This document shows positions 10,521 to 18,888 of a DNA stretch of 47,568 nt, piece by piece. Source of the DNA: Ruminococcus sp. (GTDB taxonomy: Bacteria; Bacillota; Clostridia; Oscillospirales; Ruminococcaceae); assembly GCA_017526445.1 (NCBI GenBank), contig JAFXRI010000044.1, positions 1 through 47,568 of the forward strand. Direction: 5' to 3'. The notes beneath the pieces were generated by a model. That model worked only from the letters and a program-made list of their open reading frames with translations, made no database searches and was not told where the DNA came from. The position numbers were made by a program, and so were the translations under genes. Position 1 is the first letter of the stretch; every line of letters begins with the position of its first letter.

Positions 10521-10641
10521 CAGGGCTAAAAAAAATCTGAATATTGTATGACACGGAAACGGGGCATACCGCCTGTGCGGTACGCCCCCGTAACTGCGTT
10601 ATTTTTGTGAAAGAGAAACCGGGGCTGCTGCCCCGTGTCAT
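10521..10641 (-). terminator. Compound three-way-junction terminator after the AAA+ gene
   Basis: An outer helix (10548-10556 with 10633-10641, 9 bp) encloses two hairpins: one at about 10560-10593 (ACGGGGC...GCCCCCGT) and one at about 10621-10634 (GGGGC-TGCT-GCCCC). Read on the minus strand it ends in a run of eight U at about 10528-10535. An A-C pair in the first hairpin becomes U-G on the minus strand, supporting that direction. It would terminate the AAA+ ATPase transcript. Confidence 0.55.
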
Positions 10642-10649
10642 CCCGCTTA

Positions 10650-10842
10650 AGGCAATACCGCACAACCCCTGTGCGTCAGATGCCCAGTCAGATTTTTCGT
10701 CAGAGTGCATAAATTTGACGCAGGCGGGCGAGCGAAGACCAATTCGCTTTTCGCCCGGCAAGGAAAATTTGTGTGCTATGGCGGAAAATATGCAAGCAGA
10801 TGACGTGCAGAGGCGCAAGCCGTGGGTTGTGCGGTGTTGCCT
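10650..10842 (+). repeat. Dispersed structured repeat, copy 2 (complete, 193 nt)
   Basis: The ends AGGCAATACCGCACAACCC and GGGTTGTGCGGTGTTGCCT are inverted repeats with one exception, and TA flanks both sides (10648-10649 and 10843-10844). Inside are a second helix (CTGTGCGTCA with TGACGTGCAG), a CGTCAGA/TTTGACG hairpin, a GGGCGA/TCGCCC arm with an inner GCGAA/TTCGC, and a GGC-GCAA-GCC tetraloop hairpin. It lacks the AGCTCAAC hairpin of copies 3 and 4. It is antisense to the AAA+ gene, whose stop codon lies on its right edge. Confidence 0.9.
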
Positions 10843-12221
10843 TAAAGCTCAACTCCTATAACATCGTCAAGGGTTATCGTCATCAGCTGTTCATTGGTGG
10901 GAGCCTCCAGCGGAGCAAGGCGGTCAGCCTGCCTGGTTATCACCCTCTCGAAGTAATTCCTTGCATCCCTCGCATTGGCAAAGCCCTCCGGCTTGTTCTC
11001 GCACCTGTTCTCGAAAAAGGCATGGGCGCATTCAAGTGCCTCGTCCTCGACTGCGAGCTTGTAGCTCTCGCATCTTAGTCTGAATATCTCAGTCAGTTCA
11101 TCCGGAGTATAGTCGGGAAAGTCGATAAACTTATTGAACCTGGATCTCAGCCCGGGGTTAGAAGCAAGAAACTCCTCCATAAGCCCGGTGTATCCTGCGC
11201 AGATCACCACAAGATCGTCCCTGTTGTCCTCCATGAATTTTAGCAGCGTTTCCACTGCCTCCATACCGAAATCGTTCTGCCCCTGCTTCGCGGTAAGGGT
11301 GTACGCCTCGTCTATGAACAGTACGCCGCCGACAGCGCTTTCACAAAGCTCCCTTGTCTTTATGGCCGTCTGACCGACATATCCGCTGACGAGCTTTGAG
11401 CGGTCAGCCTCCACCAGCTTGCCCTTGGAGATAGCTCCGAGACAGTGGTATATCCTGCCGATAAGCCGGGCGACCGTGGTCTTTCCGGTGCCGGGGCTCC
11501 CGGTAAACACCAGATGCAGCGAGATATTAGGCTGCTCAAAGCCGCGCTCCTCGCGCATTTTCCTGACTCTTATAAGATTTGAAAGGCTGTACACCTCGCT
11601 CTTGACATTTTCCAGCCCCACCAGGGAATTCAGCTCGTCCATAAGCTCATCAAGTGTCTTTTCAGGCTCCGGCGAGCTGTTCACGGCAGCATCGGCCTTC
11701 TGAGAGGACTTGTTCTCCGCCGGCTTTTCCACACCGCCTCTTGCGGTGATATAGCTGCCGGTGAAATTCTTCATCCGGTAGATAAGCTTGCCAAGCACAG
11801 CTGTTTCTTCCGTGGTGCTGCTGCCGTCACAGGCGATGAAATCAAGACCCATATCGTTCACAGCCGCTATCATACGCCCTGATCCGTCAGCAAGAGCACC
11901 GTCGCACTCAGCCTCAGCGAACGGAGCACAAAGCATGACTACCGTGTCGATAACATCGTCAACTTTGAGCCTGTCAGCACGCACCAGCTTTATAAGCTCC
12001 TCACGGGAATAGCTCCTGCCGAGAAATTCGCCGATAAATACCGACTCCTCCGCGCTGAGCTTCTTGCCCCGTGTCCCGAGAAACACAAACAGCCTGAGCA
12101 TCGCCAGCTTCGTAAACGGCTCTATCTTGTGCCTGCCGCTGCTGACCTTATACCCCAGCGTATCGAGCTTTTCACAGCTTTCAATAAGCTCCCTGCAGGT
12201 CTGCTTTGTTCTGTCATTCAT
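10842..12221 (-). CDS. AAA+ ATPase of the SpoVK/CbbX type with a TerB-like N-terminal region
   Basis: 459 aa. The C-terminal half is a CbbX/SpoVK-like AAA+ module: LVGLENVKSEV lead-in, Walker A GSPGTGKTTVARLIGR, Walker B GGVLFIDEAYTL, and a sensor/arginine-finger segment NPGLRSRFNKF. CbbX-type proteins remodel partner proteins; SpoVK acts in spore formation. The N-terminal 150 aa resemble TerB-like helical domains and are followed by a charged linker. The start overlaps the stop of the upstream kinase gene (ATGA). The TAA stop uses the last base of repeat copy 2 plus the flanking TA, so the C-terminus (ending DDVIGVEL) may have been changed by that insertion. The client is unknown. Confidence 0.85.
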   Translation of the reverse strand: MNDRTKQTCRELIESCEKLDTLGYKVSSGRHKIEPFTKLAMLRLFVFLGTRGKKLSAEESVFIGEFLGRSYSREELIKLVRADRLKVDDVIDTVVMLCAPFAEAECDGALADGSGRMIAAVNDMGLDFIACDGSSTTEETAVLGKLIYRMKNFTGSYITARGGVEKPAENKSSQKADAAVNSSPEPEKTLDELMDELNSLVGLENVKSEVYSLSNLIRVRKMREERGFEQPNISLHLVFTGSPGTGKTTVARLIGRIYHCLGAISKGKLVEADRSKLVSGYVGQTAIKTRELCESAVGGVLFIDEAYTLTAKQGQNDFGMEAVETLLKFMEDNRDDLVVICAGYTGLMEEFLASNPGLRSRFNKFIDFPDYTPDELTEIFRLRCESYKLAVEDEALECAHAFFENRCENKPEGFANARDARNYFERVITRQADRLAPLEAPTNEQLMTITLDDVIGVEL

Positions 12222-13255
12222 GCTTTTCCCTCCGTCCGTTTTATCATATGTCCCCTGAGGCCGATATCTTCGGTAAGGATCCTCTCCGCGCAGTCAAGCA
12301 GCGCCGAGGCCTTTTCAGCATCGTCCTGCGCTTCACTCAGCTCTTTGCCGGGAGCCCACCAGAAGGGCGTTATGCAGCGGTATATAAGTATCGCTGCTTC
12401 TTTTTCTTCCTCGGAAAAATCATAATATTCACTGAACGTATCCAGCACCCGGAAAATGCGCTCCGGCTCTGCCCCGTTATTCTCCCCCAGCACATATTTC
12501 AGCACGACCTCCCGCCCGCAGAGGTTCATATCACACACTCCGGCAAATCTGCCCTTTTCGTCCAGCAGGATATTGCTGTCGTTCAGATCGCCCTGAAACA
12601 CCGAGCGCGGCAGCAGATGATATATCTTTTCGAGCTTTCTGCGGTTATCGAGCCACATCTCCCAGAGCCGTGCAGTCTTCTCCGCAAACTGTGCCGGCAG
12701 ACGGTCGGCAGCTTTCTTCCATTCAAGAGCGCTCTCCATTACCTCATCCGTCTTATCCGAAGGGCAGAAGGTCTCGAACATACAGTACGCTGACGGGAAA
12801 TCGCAGTAGTCAAAGTGCTGTGACGCGATCCTTGCCGTCATTATCCACGCATCACGCATATAATCCCAGTCGCTGACAGACTGCTTTTCCTCTCCGGAAA
12901 ACCTGTCCTCCGCCGGGCTGTACTTTGAGTATTCCTCGGCATATATGATACAGCTTCGTCCGCGGCAGTCAGCTTTCGGAAAGCTCCCGTCCAGATCTGT
13001 GTATATCTCCGGCAGATAATATCCCAGCCGGCGGTATTCTCTTACAGTTCTCTGCCAGACGGCTATCCTGCCGCTGTCAGTAAAGTCATTGTCCGCCAGC
13101 TTGACCACCAGCTTTTCACCCGATGAAAGATATACTATCACCACCAGCCGGAAATCATTTTCATCTTTTCCGGTCTCGATAAGCCGGCAGCCCTCAACAG
13201 CATCTCTGGTGAACCGTCTGATGATATCATTCAGCTCCTGGTCTGGTTTTATCAT
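12218..13255 (-). CDS. APH-like phosphotransferase (aminoglycoside/choline kinase fold)
   Basis: 345 aa. The catalytic loop VFQGDLNDSNILLDE fits the phosphotransferase consensus HGDxxxxN with Gln in place of the first His. The metal-binding motif is CDMNLCG, Asp-Met-Asn replacing the common DFG or DxD. An ATP-site Lys is likely in KLVVKLAD. The substrate is unknown; similar clostridial proteins are generally not resistance enzymes. I prefer the ATG at 13255, with AAGGA 10 nt upstream, over the ATG three codons earlier. It overlaps the AAA+ gene by four bases, so the two are translationally coupled. Confidence 0.75.
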   Translation of the reverse strand: MIKPDQELNDIIRRFTRDAVEGCRLIETGKDENDFRLVVIVYLSSGEKLVVKLADNDFTDSGRIAVWQRTVREYRRLGYYLPEIYTDLDGSFPKADCRGRSCIIYAEEYSKYSPAEDRFSGEEKQSVSDWDYMRDAWIMTARIASQHFDYCDFPSAYCMFETFCPSDKTDEVMESALEWKKAADRLPAQFAEKTARLWEMWLDNRRKLEKIYHLLPRSVFQGDLNDSNILLDEKGRFAGVCDMNLCGREVVLKYVLGENNGAEPERIFRVLDTFSEYYDFSEEEKEAAILIYRCITPFWWAPGKELSEAQDDAEKASALLDCAERILTEDIGLRGHMIKRTEGKA

Positions 13256-13279
13256 ATTATCCATTTCCTTCGTATCCGT

Positions 13280-14395
13280 TCACTTGAAATACATAAACAG
13301 CTCGCACTTTATCATCCCGTTGTAGAGCTTACGCTTCTTGTCAGCCTTGCGGCCGAAGAATTTCTCGAAATCCTCGTGGGGCGAGATTATAAAGCAGGGC
13401 TCCTCCTTTGACGGCGCCAGCTTCTCCCCCATTATGCGGTAAAGCTCCTCCGCCTCCCTGAGCTCCAGCATCCTCTCACCGTAGGGCGGGTTGACTACGA
13501 CCGTCGCCCCCGGTATCTTCTGATACTGCGATATATCCCTTTTCTCCGCAGTTATGCGGGCTATCACTCCCGCCTTCTTTGCATTGTCCACAGTCAGCGC
13601 CACAGCCTCACTGTCCGTATCGAAGCCGAAGCCCTTGAAGGCGCAGTCTCTCCTTACCTCAGCAAGAGCCTTTTCCCTCTCAGCCTTCCAGGGAGCCGCA
13701 CCGACCTGCTCCCACTGCTCCGCCGAGAAATGTCTCCTCAGTCCCGGAGCAATATTCGCCGCCTTGTAGGCCGCCTCGATCAGCAGCGTCCCCGATCCGC
13801 ACATAGGATCAGTCACCACCGTGTCCGCGCGCACTCTTGCCAGATCGATGATCCCCGCCGCCAGCGTCTCCTTTATGGGAGCGTCGTTGGAAATTCTCCT
13901 GTACCCCCGCTTGTGGAGCCCCGCCCCCGTGGTGTCAAGGTACAGCGAGCATATATCCTTCCTTATCACGAACTGCAGCTGATGCACAGCCCCCGTCTCC
14001 TCGAACCAACTCACACCGTACTTCCCCGCGAGCCTGTCCACAGCAGCCTTCTTGATTATCCTCTGACAGTCAGGGACGCTGTGCAGCTTCGAGTCAAGGC
14101 AGTGCCCCTTTACAGGAAAAGCGTCCTTCCTTCCGATGAACCTCTCCAGCGGAGCATTCTTCACTCCCTGGAACAGCTGTTCAAAGCTCTCTGCCCGGAA
14201 GTTCCCCAGCTCGATGAGTACCCTCTCCGCCGTGGCAAGACGGTAATTCGCCCTTGCTATCATCGCCTCGTCCCCGGTGAAGCTGATCTTTCCGTCGCTG
14301 ACAGTCATATCCTCAGCACCGATCCTCGCAAGCTCAAATTTCAGCACGCTCTCCAGCCCGAAATGGCAGGGACAGCAAAATCTTATGTCAGTCAT
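13280..14395 (-). CDS. THUMP-domain RNA methyltransferase (RlmL/YpsC-like)
   Basis: 371 aa. Residues about 45-155 form a THUMP RNA-binding domain; the C-terminal part is a class I SAM-dependent methyltransferase with motif I DPMCGSGTLLIEAA and the catalytic NPPY in VVVNPPYGERM. The family methylates a guanine N2 in 23S rRNA (RlmL, YpsC), which is the best guess here. The start at 14395 follows a weak GAGAGTG site; the much longer open frame upstream is a shadow of the PBP gene and is rejected. It begins 15 nt after the PBP terminator, so it probably depends on read-through or a promoter overlapping that hairpin. Confidence 0.88.
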   Translation of the reverse strand: MTDIRFCCPCHFGLESVLKFELARIGAEDMTVSDGKISFTGDEAMIARANYRLATAERVLIELGNFRAESFEQLFQGVKNAPLERFIGRKDAFPVKGHCLDSKLHSVPDCQRIIKKAAVDRLAGKYGVSWFEETGAVHQLQFVIRKDICSLYLDTTGAGLHKRGYRRISNDAPIKETLAAGIIDLARVRADTVVTDPMCGSGTLLIEAAYKAANIAPGLRRHFSAEQWEQVGAAPWKAEREKALAEVRRDCAFKGFGFDTDSEAVALTVDNAKKAGVIARITAEKRDISQYQKIPGATVVVNPPYGERMLELREAEELYRIMGEKLAPSKEEPCFIISPHEDFEKFFGRKADKKRKLYNGMIKCELFMYFK

Positions 14396-14409
14396 AATAT
14401 CACTCTCAC

Positions 14410-14441
14410 AAAAAAGAGCCGCCGCGCAGCGGCAGCTCTTT
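14410..14441 (-). terminator. Terminator after the PBP gene
   Basis: On the minus strand, a GC-rich hairpin with an AAAGAGC/GCTCTTT outer stem (14435-14441 with 14413-14419) and an inner GCCGC/GCGGC stem is followed by T residues. It lies 19 nt past the PBP stop. Confidence 0.85.
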
Positions 14442-14459
14442 GTAATCATTCTTCCGGCC

Positions 14460-16682
14460 TTAGTGTACGCCGTTGCAGGTCGCAGGCATATTGGTCTGCT
14501 GATAGTAACCGATATCGGTGCTTGAGCAGTTGGGACCTGCCAGCAGTCCCGACTTGGTGCAGTACCTTGCCTCAACAACTGTGGTAGGCATCTCAAAGTC
14601 GTGGTTCGGCTCAGTCTCGGCAACATCACCGAAAATGTTCTTCCAGATCTGGCCGATGTTCTGATACTTGTCGGTAGGTATCTTCTCCAGATACTCGTAT
14701 CCGATCCATATACCGCTGACATAGTCAGGTGTCACGCCCACGAACGAAAGGTCGTTCCAGTCGGACGAAGTACCCGTCTTGCCTGCAAGAACTGTATTTT
14801 TCAGCTTCGCAAAGCGTCCGGTACCGTTGGATTCGGTGATAACCTTCTGCATCATCTTGTTCATAACATATGCCGTGGATTCGCTTATAGCCTGCTTGTA
14901 GCCGTCGCTCTTCTCAAAGATGATCTCGCCGGCAGAGTCCACGATCTTGTTCACATAGGTCACTTCATATTTCTTTCCGCCGTTGCCGAAGATCATATAT
15001 GCTCCCACAAGGTCCTGCAGGTGCAGACCGTTGGTCAGACCGCCGACAGTAACAGGCGAATAGTTTATATCATTCTCGGAAAGGGTGGATACATCCAGCT
15101 TTTCCTTTAAGAAGTTGTATGCGTATGCAGGAGTCATCTTCTGTATCAGCTGTGCAGGGCAGGTGTTCAGCGACCTCGCCAGCATCTGCCAGGTGAACAG
15201 ATTAGCGCTTGACCAGTTTCCGTCGTCGCCGGTCTCGGAGTAGTTGACAGGCCACTTGATAGTCTTTCCGGTCTCGTCCTTTATCTCGATAGGATCATCC
15301 TTGAAGAATGACGAATAGGTCATCAGATCCTGATCGAGGGCAGGCGCATAGGAAGCGATAGGCTTGATACACGAACCGGGCGATCTCATGGAATCCACAG
15401 GTATGTCCAGCTGGTCCCAGTCGGTCTTTTCCTTGCGCGATCCGACTACAGCCTTTACGTTGCCCTCGTAGTCGATGCATATGAAGCCCGACCACAGATC
15501 GTCGTCTGAAAAAGCATAGGTCTGGAAGTTCGCAGGCTTCTGCATCTCCCTCTCTACCTTTTCCTGCATATTGACATCCACGCTCAGATAAACGTCATAT
15601 CCTCCGTCATAGAGCTGCTGCCTTGCTTCCTCGGTAGTAATGCCTATCTTGTCGGAGATACGCCTTGCAGCCTCGTCAATAGCCTCGTCCATATACCAGG
15701 ATGTCATTCCCTGATTGTTTATCTCTTCCTCATCCACGTCCGTACGGCTCTGGAAATCCGGATCACCGGTGATCTTCAGCTCTTCCTTCATAGCGTACTG
15801 ATACTCTGCGTCAGTGATCGCACCCATGTCGAGCATCTGTCCCAGTACCCATTCCTTACGGTACTTGTTGTCCTCAGCATGATTGAGCGGGTTGAGTGTG
15901 ACAGGAGACTTGGTAGTCGCCGCAAGCGCAGCCGCCTCAGCTATATCCAGCTCGGTAATATCCTTGCCGAAATAGTAGTTCGCCGCCGCCTGTACGCCCA
16001 CGATATCCTGCCAGCCGTCCGTCAGGCCGATTATATTGAGGTAGCACTGGAGTATATCTTCCTTGGTGTATATCTTCTCAGTGTTGATAGCCCGGAATAT
16101 CTCCTTGATCTTACGTTCAACACCCTCAAGACCGCTTCTCGAATCTTCTCCGGTGACGTTCTTGATCGTCTGCATCGTGATAGTCGAACCGCCCTGCTGC
16201 CTTCCGAGCAGTGTGTTCGCTATCGCCGAGAAGGTTCTCAGGAAGTCAACACCGTCGTGCTGCATAAAGCGCGTGTCCTCAGCCGCCATAAATGCGTCCT
16301 GAACGTGTACCGGTATCTCGGAAAGATCCACCCACTGGGCACGCCTGTTGGGATTTTTCAGTGCGTAGTACAGCAGATACTGCTCGCTGTCCGGATCCTC
16401 CGGATCAAAATCCGGGTTTTCATACAAAAATTTTGAAATGTTGCTGGATATAACTCCCTTGTCAAGAGTTATCGTCTCATCAACATCAGCGAAATTGAGA
16501 ACATAGATAGTCACGACCGTCACGAATATCGATCCGGTGATGACGATTATAAGGAAAAGCGACAGCAGCAGCGTGCCTATGACCTTCAGACTCCTTATGG
16601 CCACAGCCACACCGAAGCTCCGGTGCTTTTTATGCTTCTTTCTTGTTGTTTTTACAGAAGCTCGTTTTGTGTTATTTTCCAT
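14460..16682 (-). CDS. Class A penicillin-binding protein (PBP1A-like)
   Basis: 740 aa bifunctional peptidoglycan synthase. A basic cytoplasmic tail (residues 1-30) is followed by one transmembrane anchor (about 33-60). The GT51 transglycosylase domain has the catalytic Glu135 in MAAEDTRFMQHDG and the motif RQQGGSTITMQTIKN. The transpeptidase domain has Ser437-x-x-Lys440 (SPGSCIKP), SLN at 504-506 and GKTGTSSDW. The chosen start, MENNTKR at 16682, has GGAG 6 nt upstream. A cysteine pair near the C-terminus (CTKSG...GPNCSS) is a common feature of clostridial PBP1 tails. It polymerises lipid II glycan and cross-links stem peptides on the outer face of the membrane. Confidence 0.93.
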   Translation of the reverse strand: MENNTKRASVKTTRKKHKKHRSFGVAVAIRSLKVIGTLLLSLFLIIVITGSIFVTVVTIYVLNFADVDETITLDKGVISSNISKFLYENPDFDPEDPDSEQYLLYYALKNPNRRAQWVDLSEIPVHVQDAFMAAEDTRFMQHDGVDFLRTFSAIANTLLGRQQGGSTITMQTIKNVTGEDSRSGLEGVERKIKEIFRAINTEKIYTKEDILQCYLNIIGLTDGWQDIVGVQAAANYYFGKDITELDIAEAAALAATTKSPVTLNPLNHAEDNKYRKEWVLGQMLDMGAITDAEYQYAMKEELKITGDPDFQSRTDVDEEEINNQGMTSWYMDEAIDEAARRISDKIGITTEEARQQLYDGGYDVYLSVDVNMQEKVEREMQKPANFQTYAFSDDDLWSGFICIDYEGNVKAVVGSRKEKTDWDQLDIPVDSMRSPGSCIKPIASYAPALDQDLMTYSSFFKDDPIEIKDETGKTIKWPVNYSETGDDGNWSSANLFTWQMLARSLNTCPAQLIQKMTPAYAYNFLKEKLDVSTLSENDINYSPVTVGGLTNGLHLQDLVGAYMIFGNGGKKYEVTYVNKIVDSAGEIIFEKSDGYKQAISESTAYVMNKMMQKVITESNGTGRFAKLKNTVLAGKTGTSSDWNDLSFVGVTPDYVSGIWIGYEYLEKIPTDKYQNIGQIWKNIFGDVAETEPNHDFEMPTTVVEARYCTKSGLLAGPNCSSTDIGYYQQTNMPATCNGVH

Positions 16683-16782
16683 AGCTTCTCCGCTCCCGGC
16701 GGATAGGATGCCTCCCTTCAGGCGGTCTGCGCTTAGTATAAGCCCCTCCGGGCCGGTTATACCTCCCGCGTCAGACTCATCA

Positions 16783-16816
16783 AAGAAATAGAAAAGGGGA
16801 CGGAACTCGCCCCCTT
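16783..16816 (-). terminator. Terminator after ispH-rpsA
   Basis: On the minus strand an AAGGGG/CCCCTT stem (16816-16811 with 16799-16794) is followed by TTCTATTTCTTT. It ends the cmk-plsC/ispH-rpsA transcript before the PBP gene. Confidence 0.7.
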
Positions 16817-16886
16817 GCTGCTTTTTCAAACCGCGCAAAAACGCATTATTGAACGAGCGATAATATTCTTTGCAAATGCAGGACTC

Positions 16887-18887
16887 TTATTCAGCAGCCT
16901 GCTCCTCAGCCTCAGCAGTCTCCTCGTCAGCCTCTTCCTCAGCCTCGCTGTCATATACAGGCTCGTCCTCAGGGAGAAGTGCTCTCATAGAAAGGCTGAT
17001 GCGCTTCTTCTCTGCATCGATCTCGGTGATCTTGACCTCGACCTCGTCGCCTACCTTGAGAATGTCTGCAACATTGTCAACTCTCTGATTAGCGATCTGC
17101 GAGATGTGGATAAGTCCGTCCACACCGTTAATGATCTGAGCGAACGCACCGAAGGAAGTGATCGAAACGACAGTAGCCTTGATCACCTGTCCCTGCTCAT
17201 AGTTAGCCCTGAAGATCTCCCATGGATTGTCGGAATCCTTCTTGTAGGTAAGAGCTACCTTCTTGGTCTCGGGATCAATGTCCTTGATCGTAACGTCGAT
17301 CTTGTCACCCACGCTTACAATCTCGGAAGGATGCTTGAAGCGGTTCCAGGACAGATCAGCCCTTCTTACAAGGCCGTCCACACCGCCGAGATCAACGAAT
17401 ACGCCGTAATCAGTGATGCTCTTTACTTCACCGTTGATTGTATCGCCCACCTTGGTGTTGTCAAAGAATGCGCTCTGAGCTGCTGCTCTCTGCTCTCTGG
17501 AAACAAGTCTGATAGAGCCTACTGCTCTCTGCTTTGCCTCGTTGACCTCCAGGATCTTGAACTCTACCTGCTGCTTGAGCAGCTGGTTGAGGTCGAACTC
17601 TCTCTTGGGAGCTGCCTGGGATGCAGGGATGAATACCTTAACACCGTTGCAGGTTACGAGTACACCGCCCTTGATAACATTGGTAACAAAGCCGGTGAGG
17701 ACTGCATTCTCCTCCTTGGCTGCACAGATCTTCTCAAATCCGAGAGCTGCGTCAACCTTCTTCTTGGAAAGGGTAACGATGCCCTCCTGATCGTTGGGCT
17801 TGAGCACGATGAGGTCCACCACATCGCCCACCTTAACAACGTCCTCAGGCTTTGCCGAGGGATCGTCGCTGAGCTCAGACGCGGGAATAACGCCCTGCTG
17901 CTTCGTGCCGAGGTCAACATAAACTTCATTGCTGTTTACACTCAGGACAGTGCCTTGCACTCTCTTACCGATATGTATAGGCTTAAGAGAAGCCTCCAGT
18001 GCCTCCTCAAAATTAAATTCTTCTTCGTTGTTGATGATCTCACTCATGGTCCGTAGTACCTCCTTGATTATATAAGCAGGAGTCGAAGCCCCCGCTGAAA
18101 TCCCTATTGATCCCGCGCCGGAAAGGTCTATGCCCTTCAGCTCGTCCGCCCCCTCGATCAGATAACAGGGGCAGTATTCCTCACACACAGCCTTCAGCTT
18201 GCGCGTGTTGGAGCTCTGCCTTCCCCCGACTATCACCATCAGATCCGACTGTTTCGCCAGATCCGCAGCCTCTTTCTGTCTCTCGGCAGTAGCATTGCAT
18301 ATCGTGTGGAAGATCTCCGCCTGCGGTACTGTCTTTTCCGCCAGCACACAGCATTCTTCCCATTTCTTCTTATTATAAGTGGTCTGGGCAAGAATTGCAA
18401 GCTTTTTCTTTTCAAGCCCGCGGCTTTTCACCAAACTTTCGAGCTGTTTACACCCGTCGAACACAAAGGACTCTCCGCTGCAGTGTCCCCTGATGCCTTC
18501 CACCTCCGGATGCGCCTCATCGCCGGCGATGAGCACCGTACACCCCTCAGCGGATTTCTGTGCAGTAATGCTGTGTATCCTTGCAACGAAAGGACAAGTC
18601 GCATCAACGACCTCACAGCCGATCTGTTCAAGCTTGTTATATACAGCCGCAGCCACTCCGTGTGAGCGTATGATAACAGTATCCTCTGCCCTGACTTCAT
18701 CCAAAGTCACAGCCCTGCAGCCCTTCCGTTCCAGATCTGCTACCACACTGTCATTGTGGATTATGGGCCCCAATGTCACCACTTTATTTCGGATATCTAA
18801 TTCATTATACACTATTTTTACGGCTCTGTCTACACCAAAACAGAATCCTGCGGTCTCTGCGACGCAAATTTTACAGTTTGTTAACAT
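16887..18887 (-). CDS. ispH-rpsA: IspH-RpsA fusion: HMBPP reductase joined to S1 domains
   Basis: 666 aa. Residues 1-282 are IspH, the last enzyme of the MEP isoprenoid pathway: cluster ligands Cys16 (GFCFGV), Cys98 (DATCPF) and Cys197 (ICNATAERQ), substrate residues His44, His76 and His126, and Glu128 in HPEVEG. Residues about 305-632 hold four S1 RNA-binding domains, then an acidic tail (EEEADEETAEAEEQ). This fusion is known in Clostridia; the S1 part may serve as ribosomal protein S1. I chose the ATG at 18887: the cmk-plsC stop codon lies two bases before it, so translation is probably coupled and no strong ribosome site is needed. An in-frame TTG six codons earlier is the alternative. Confidence 0.95.
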   Translation of the reverse strand: MLTNCKICVAETAGFCFGVDRAVKIVYNELDIRNKVVTLGPIIHNDSVVADLERKGCRAVTLDEVRAEDTVIIRSHGVAAAVYNKLEQIGCEVVDATCPFVARIHSITAQKSAEGCTVLIAGDEAHPEVEGIRGHCSGESFVFDGCKQLESLVKSRGLEKKKLAILAQTTYNKKKWEECCVLAEKTVPQAEIFHTICNATAERQKEAADLAKQSDLMVIVGGRQSSNTRKLKAVCEEYCPCYLIEGADELKGIDLSGAGSIGISAGASTPAYIIKEVLRTMSEIINNEEEFNFEEALEASLKPIHIGKRVQGTVLSVNSNEVYVDLGTKQQGVIPASELSDDPSAKPEDVVKVGDVVDLIVLKPNDQEGIVTLSKKKVDAALGFEKICAAKEENAVLTGFVTNVIKGGVLVTCNGVKVFIPASQAAPKREFDLNQLLKQQVEFKILEVNEAKQRAVGSIRLVSREQRAAAQSAFFDNTKVGDTINGEVKSITDYGVFVDLGGVDGLVRRADLSWNRFKHPSEIVSVGDKIDVTIKDIDPETKKVALTYKKDSDNPWEIFRANYEQGQVIKATVVSITSFGAFAQIINGVDGLIHISQIANQRVDNVADILKVGDEVEVKITEIDAEKKRISLSMRALLPEDEPVYDSEAEEEADEETAEAEEQAAE

Positions 18888-18888
18888 T

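Noticed and set aside
10544..10861. Open frames across repeat copy 2 on both strands
   Set aside because: The same peptide fragments (for example AGERRPIRFSPGKENLC) appear in copies 2 and 3 only because the nucleotide element is conserved; they have no proper starts and the frame is lost in copies 1 and 4.
12218..13255. Aminoglycoside resistance phosphotransferase
   Set aside because: The catalytic and metal motifs are variant, and it sits in a housekeeping-like chromosomal cluster; a metabolic or protein-related kinase is likelier.
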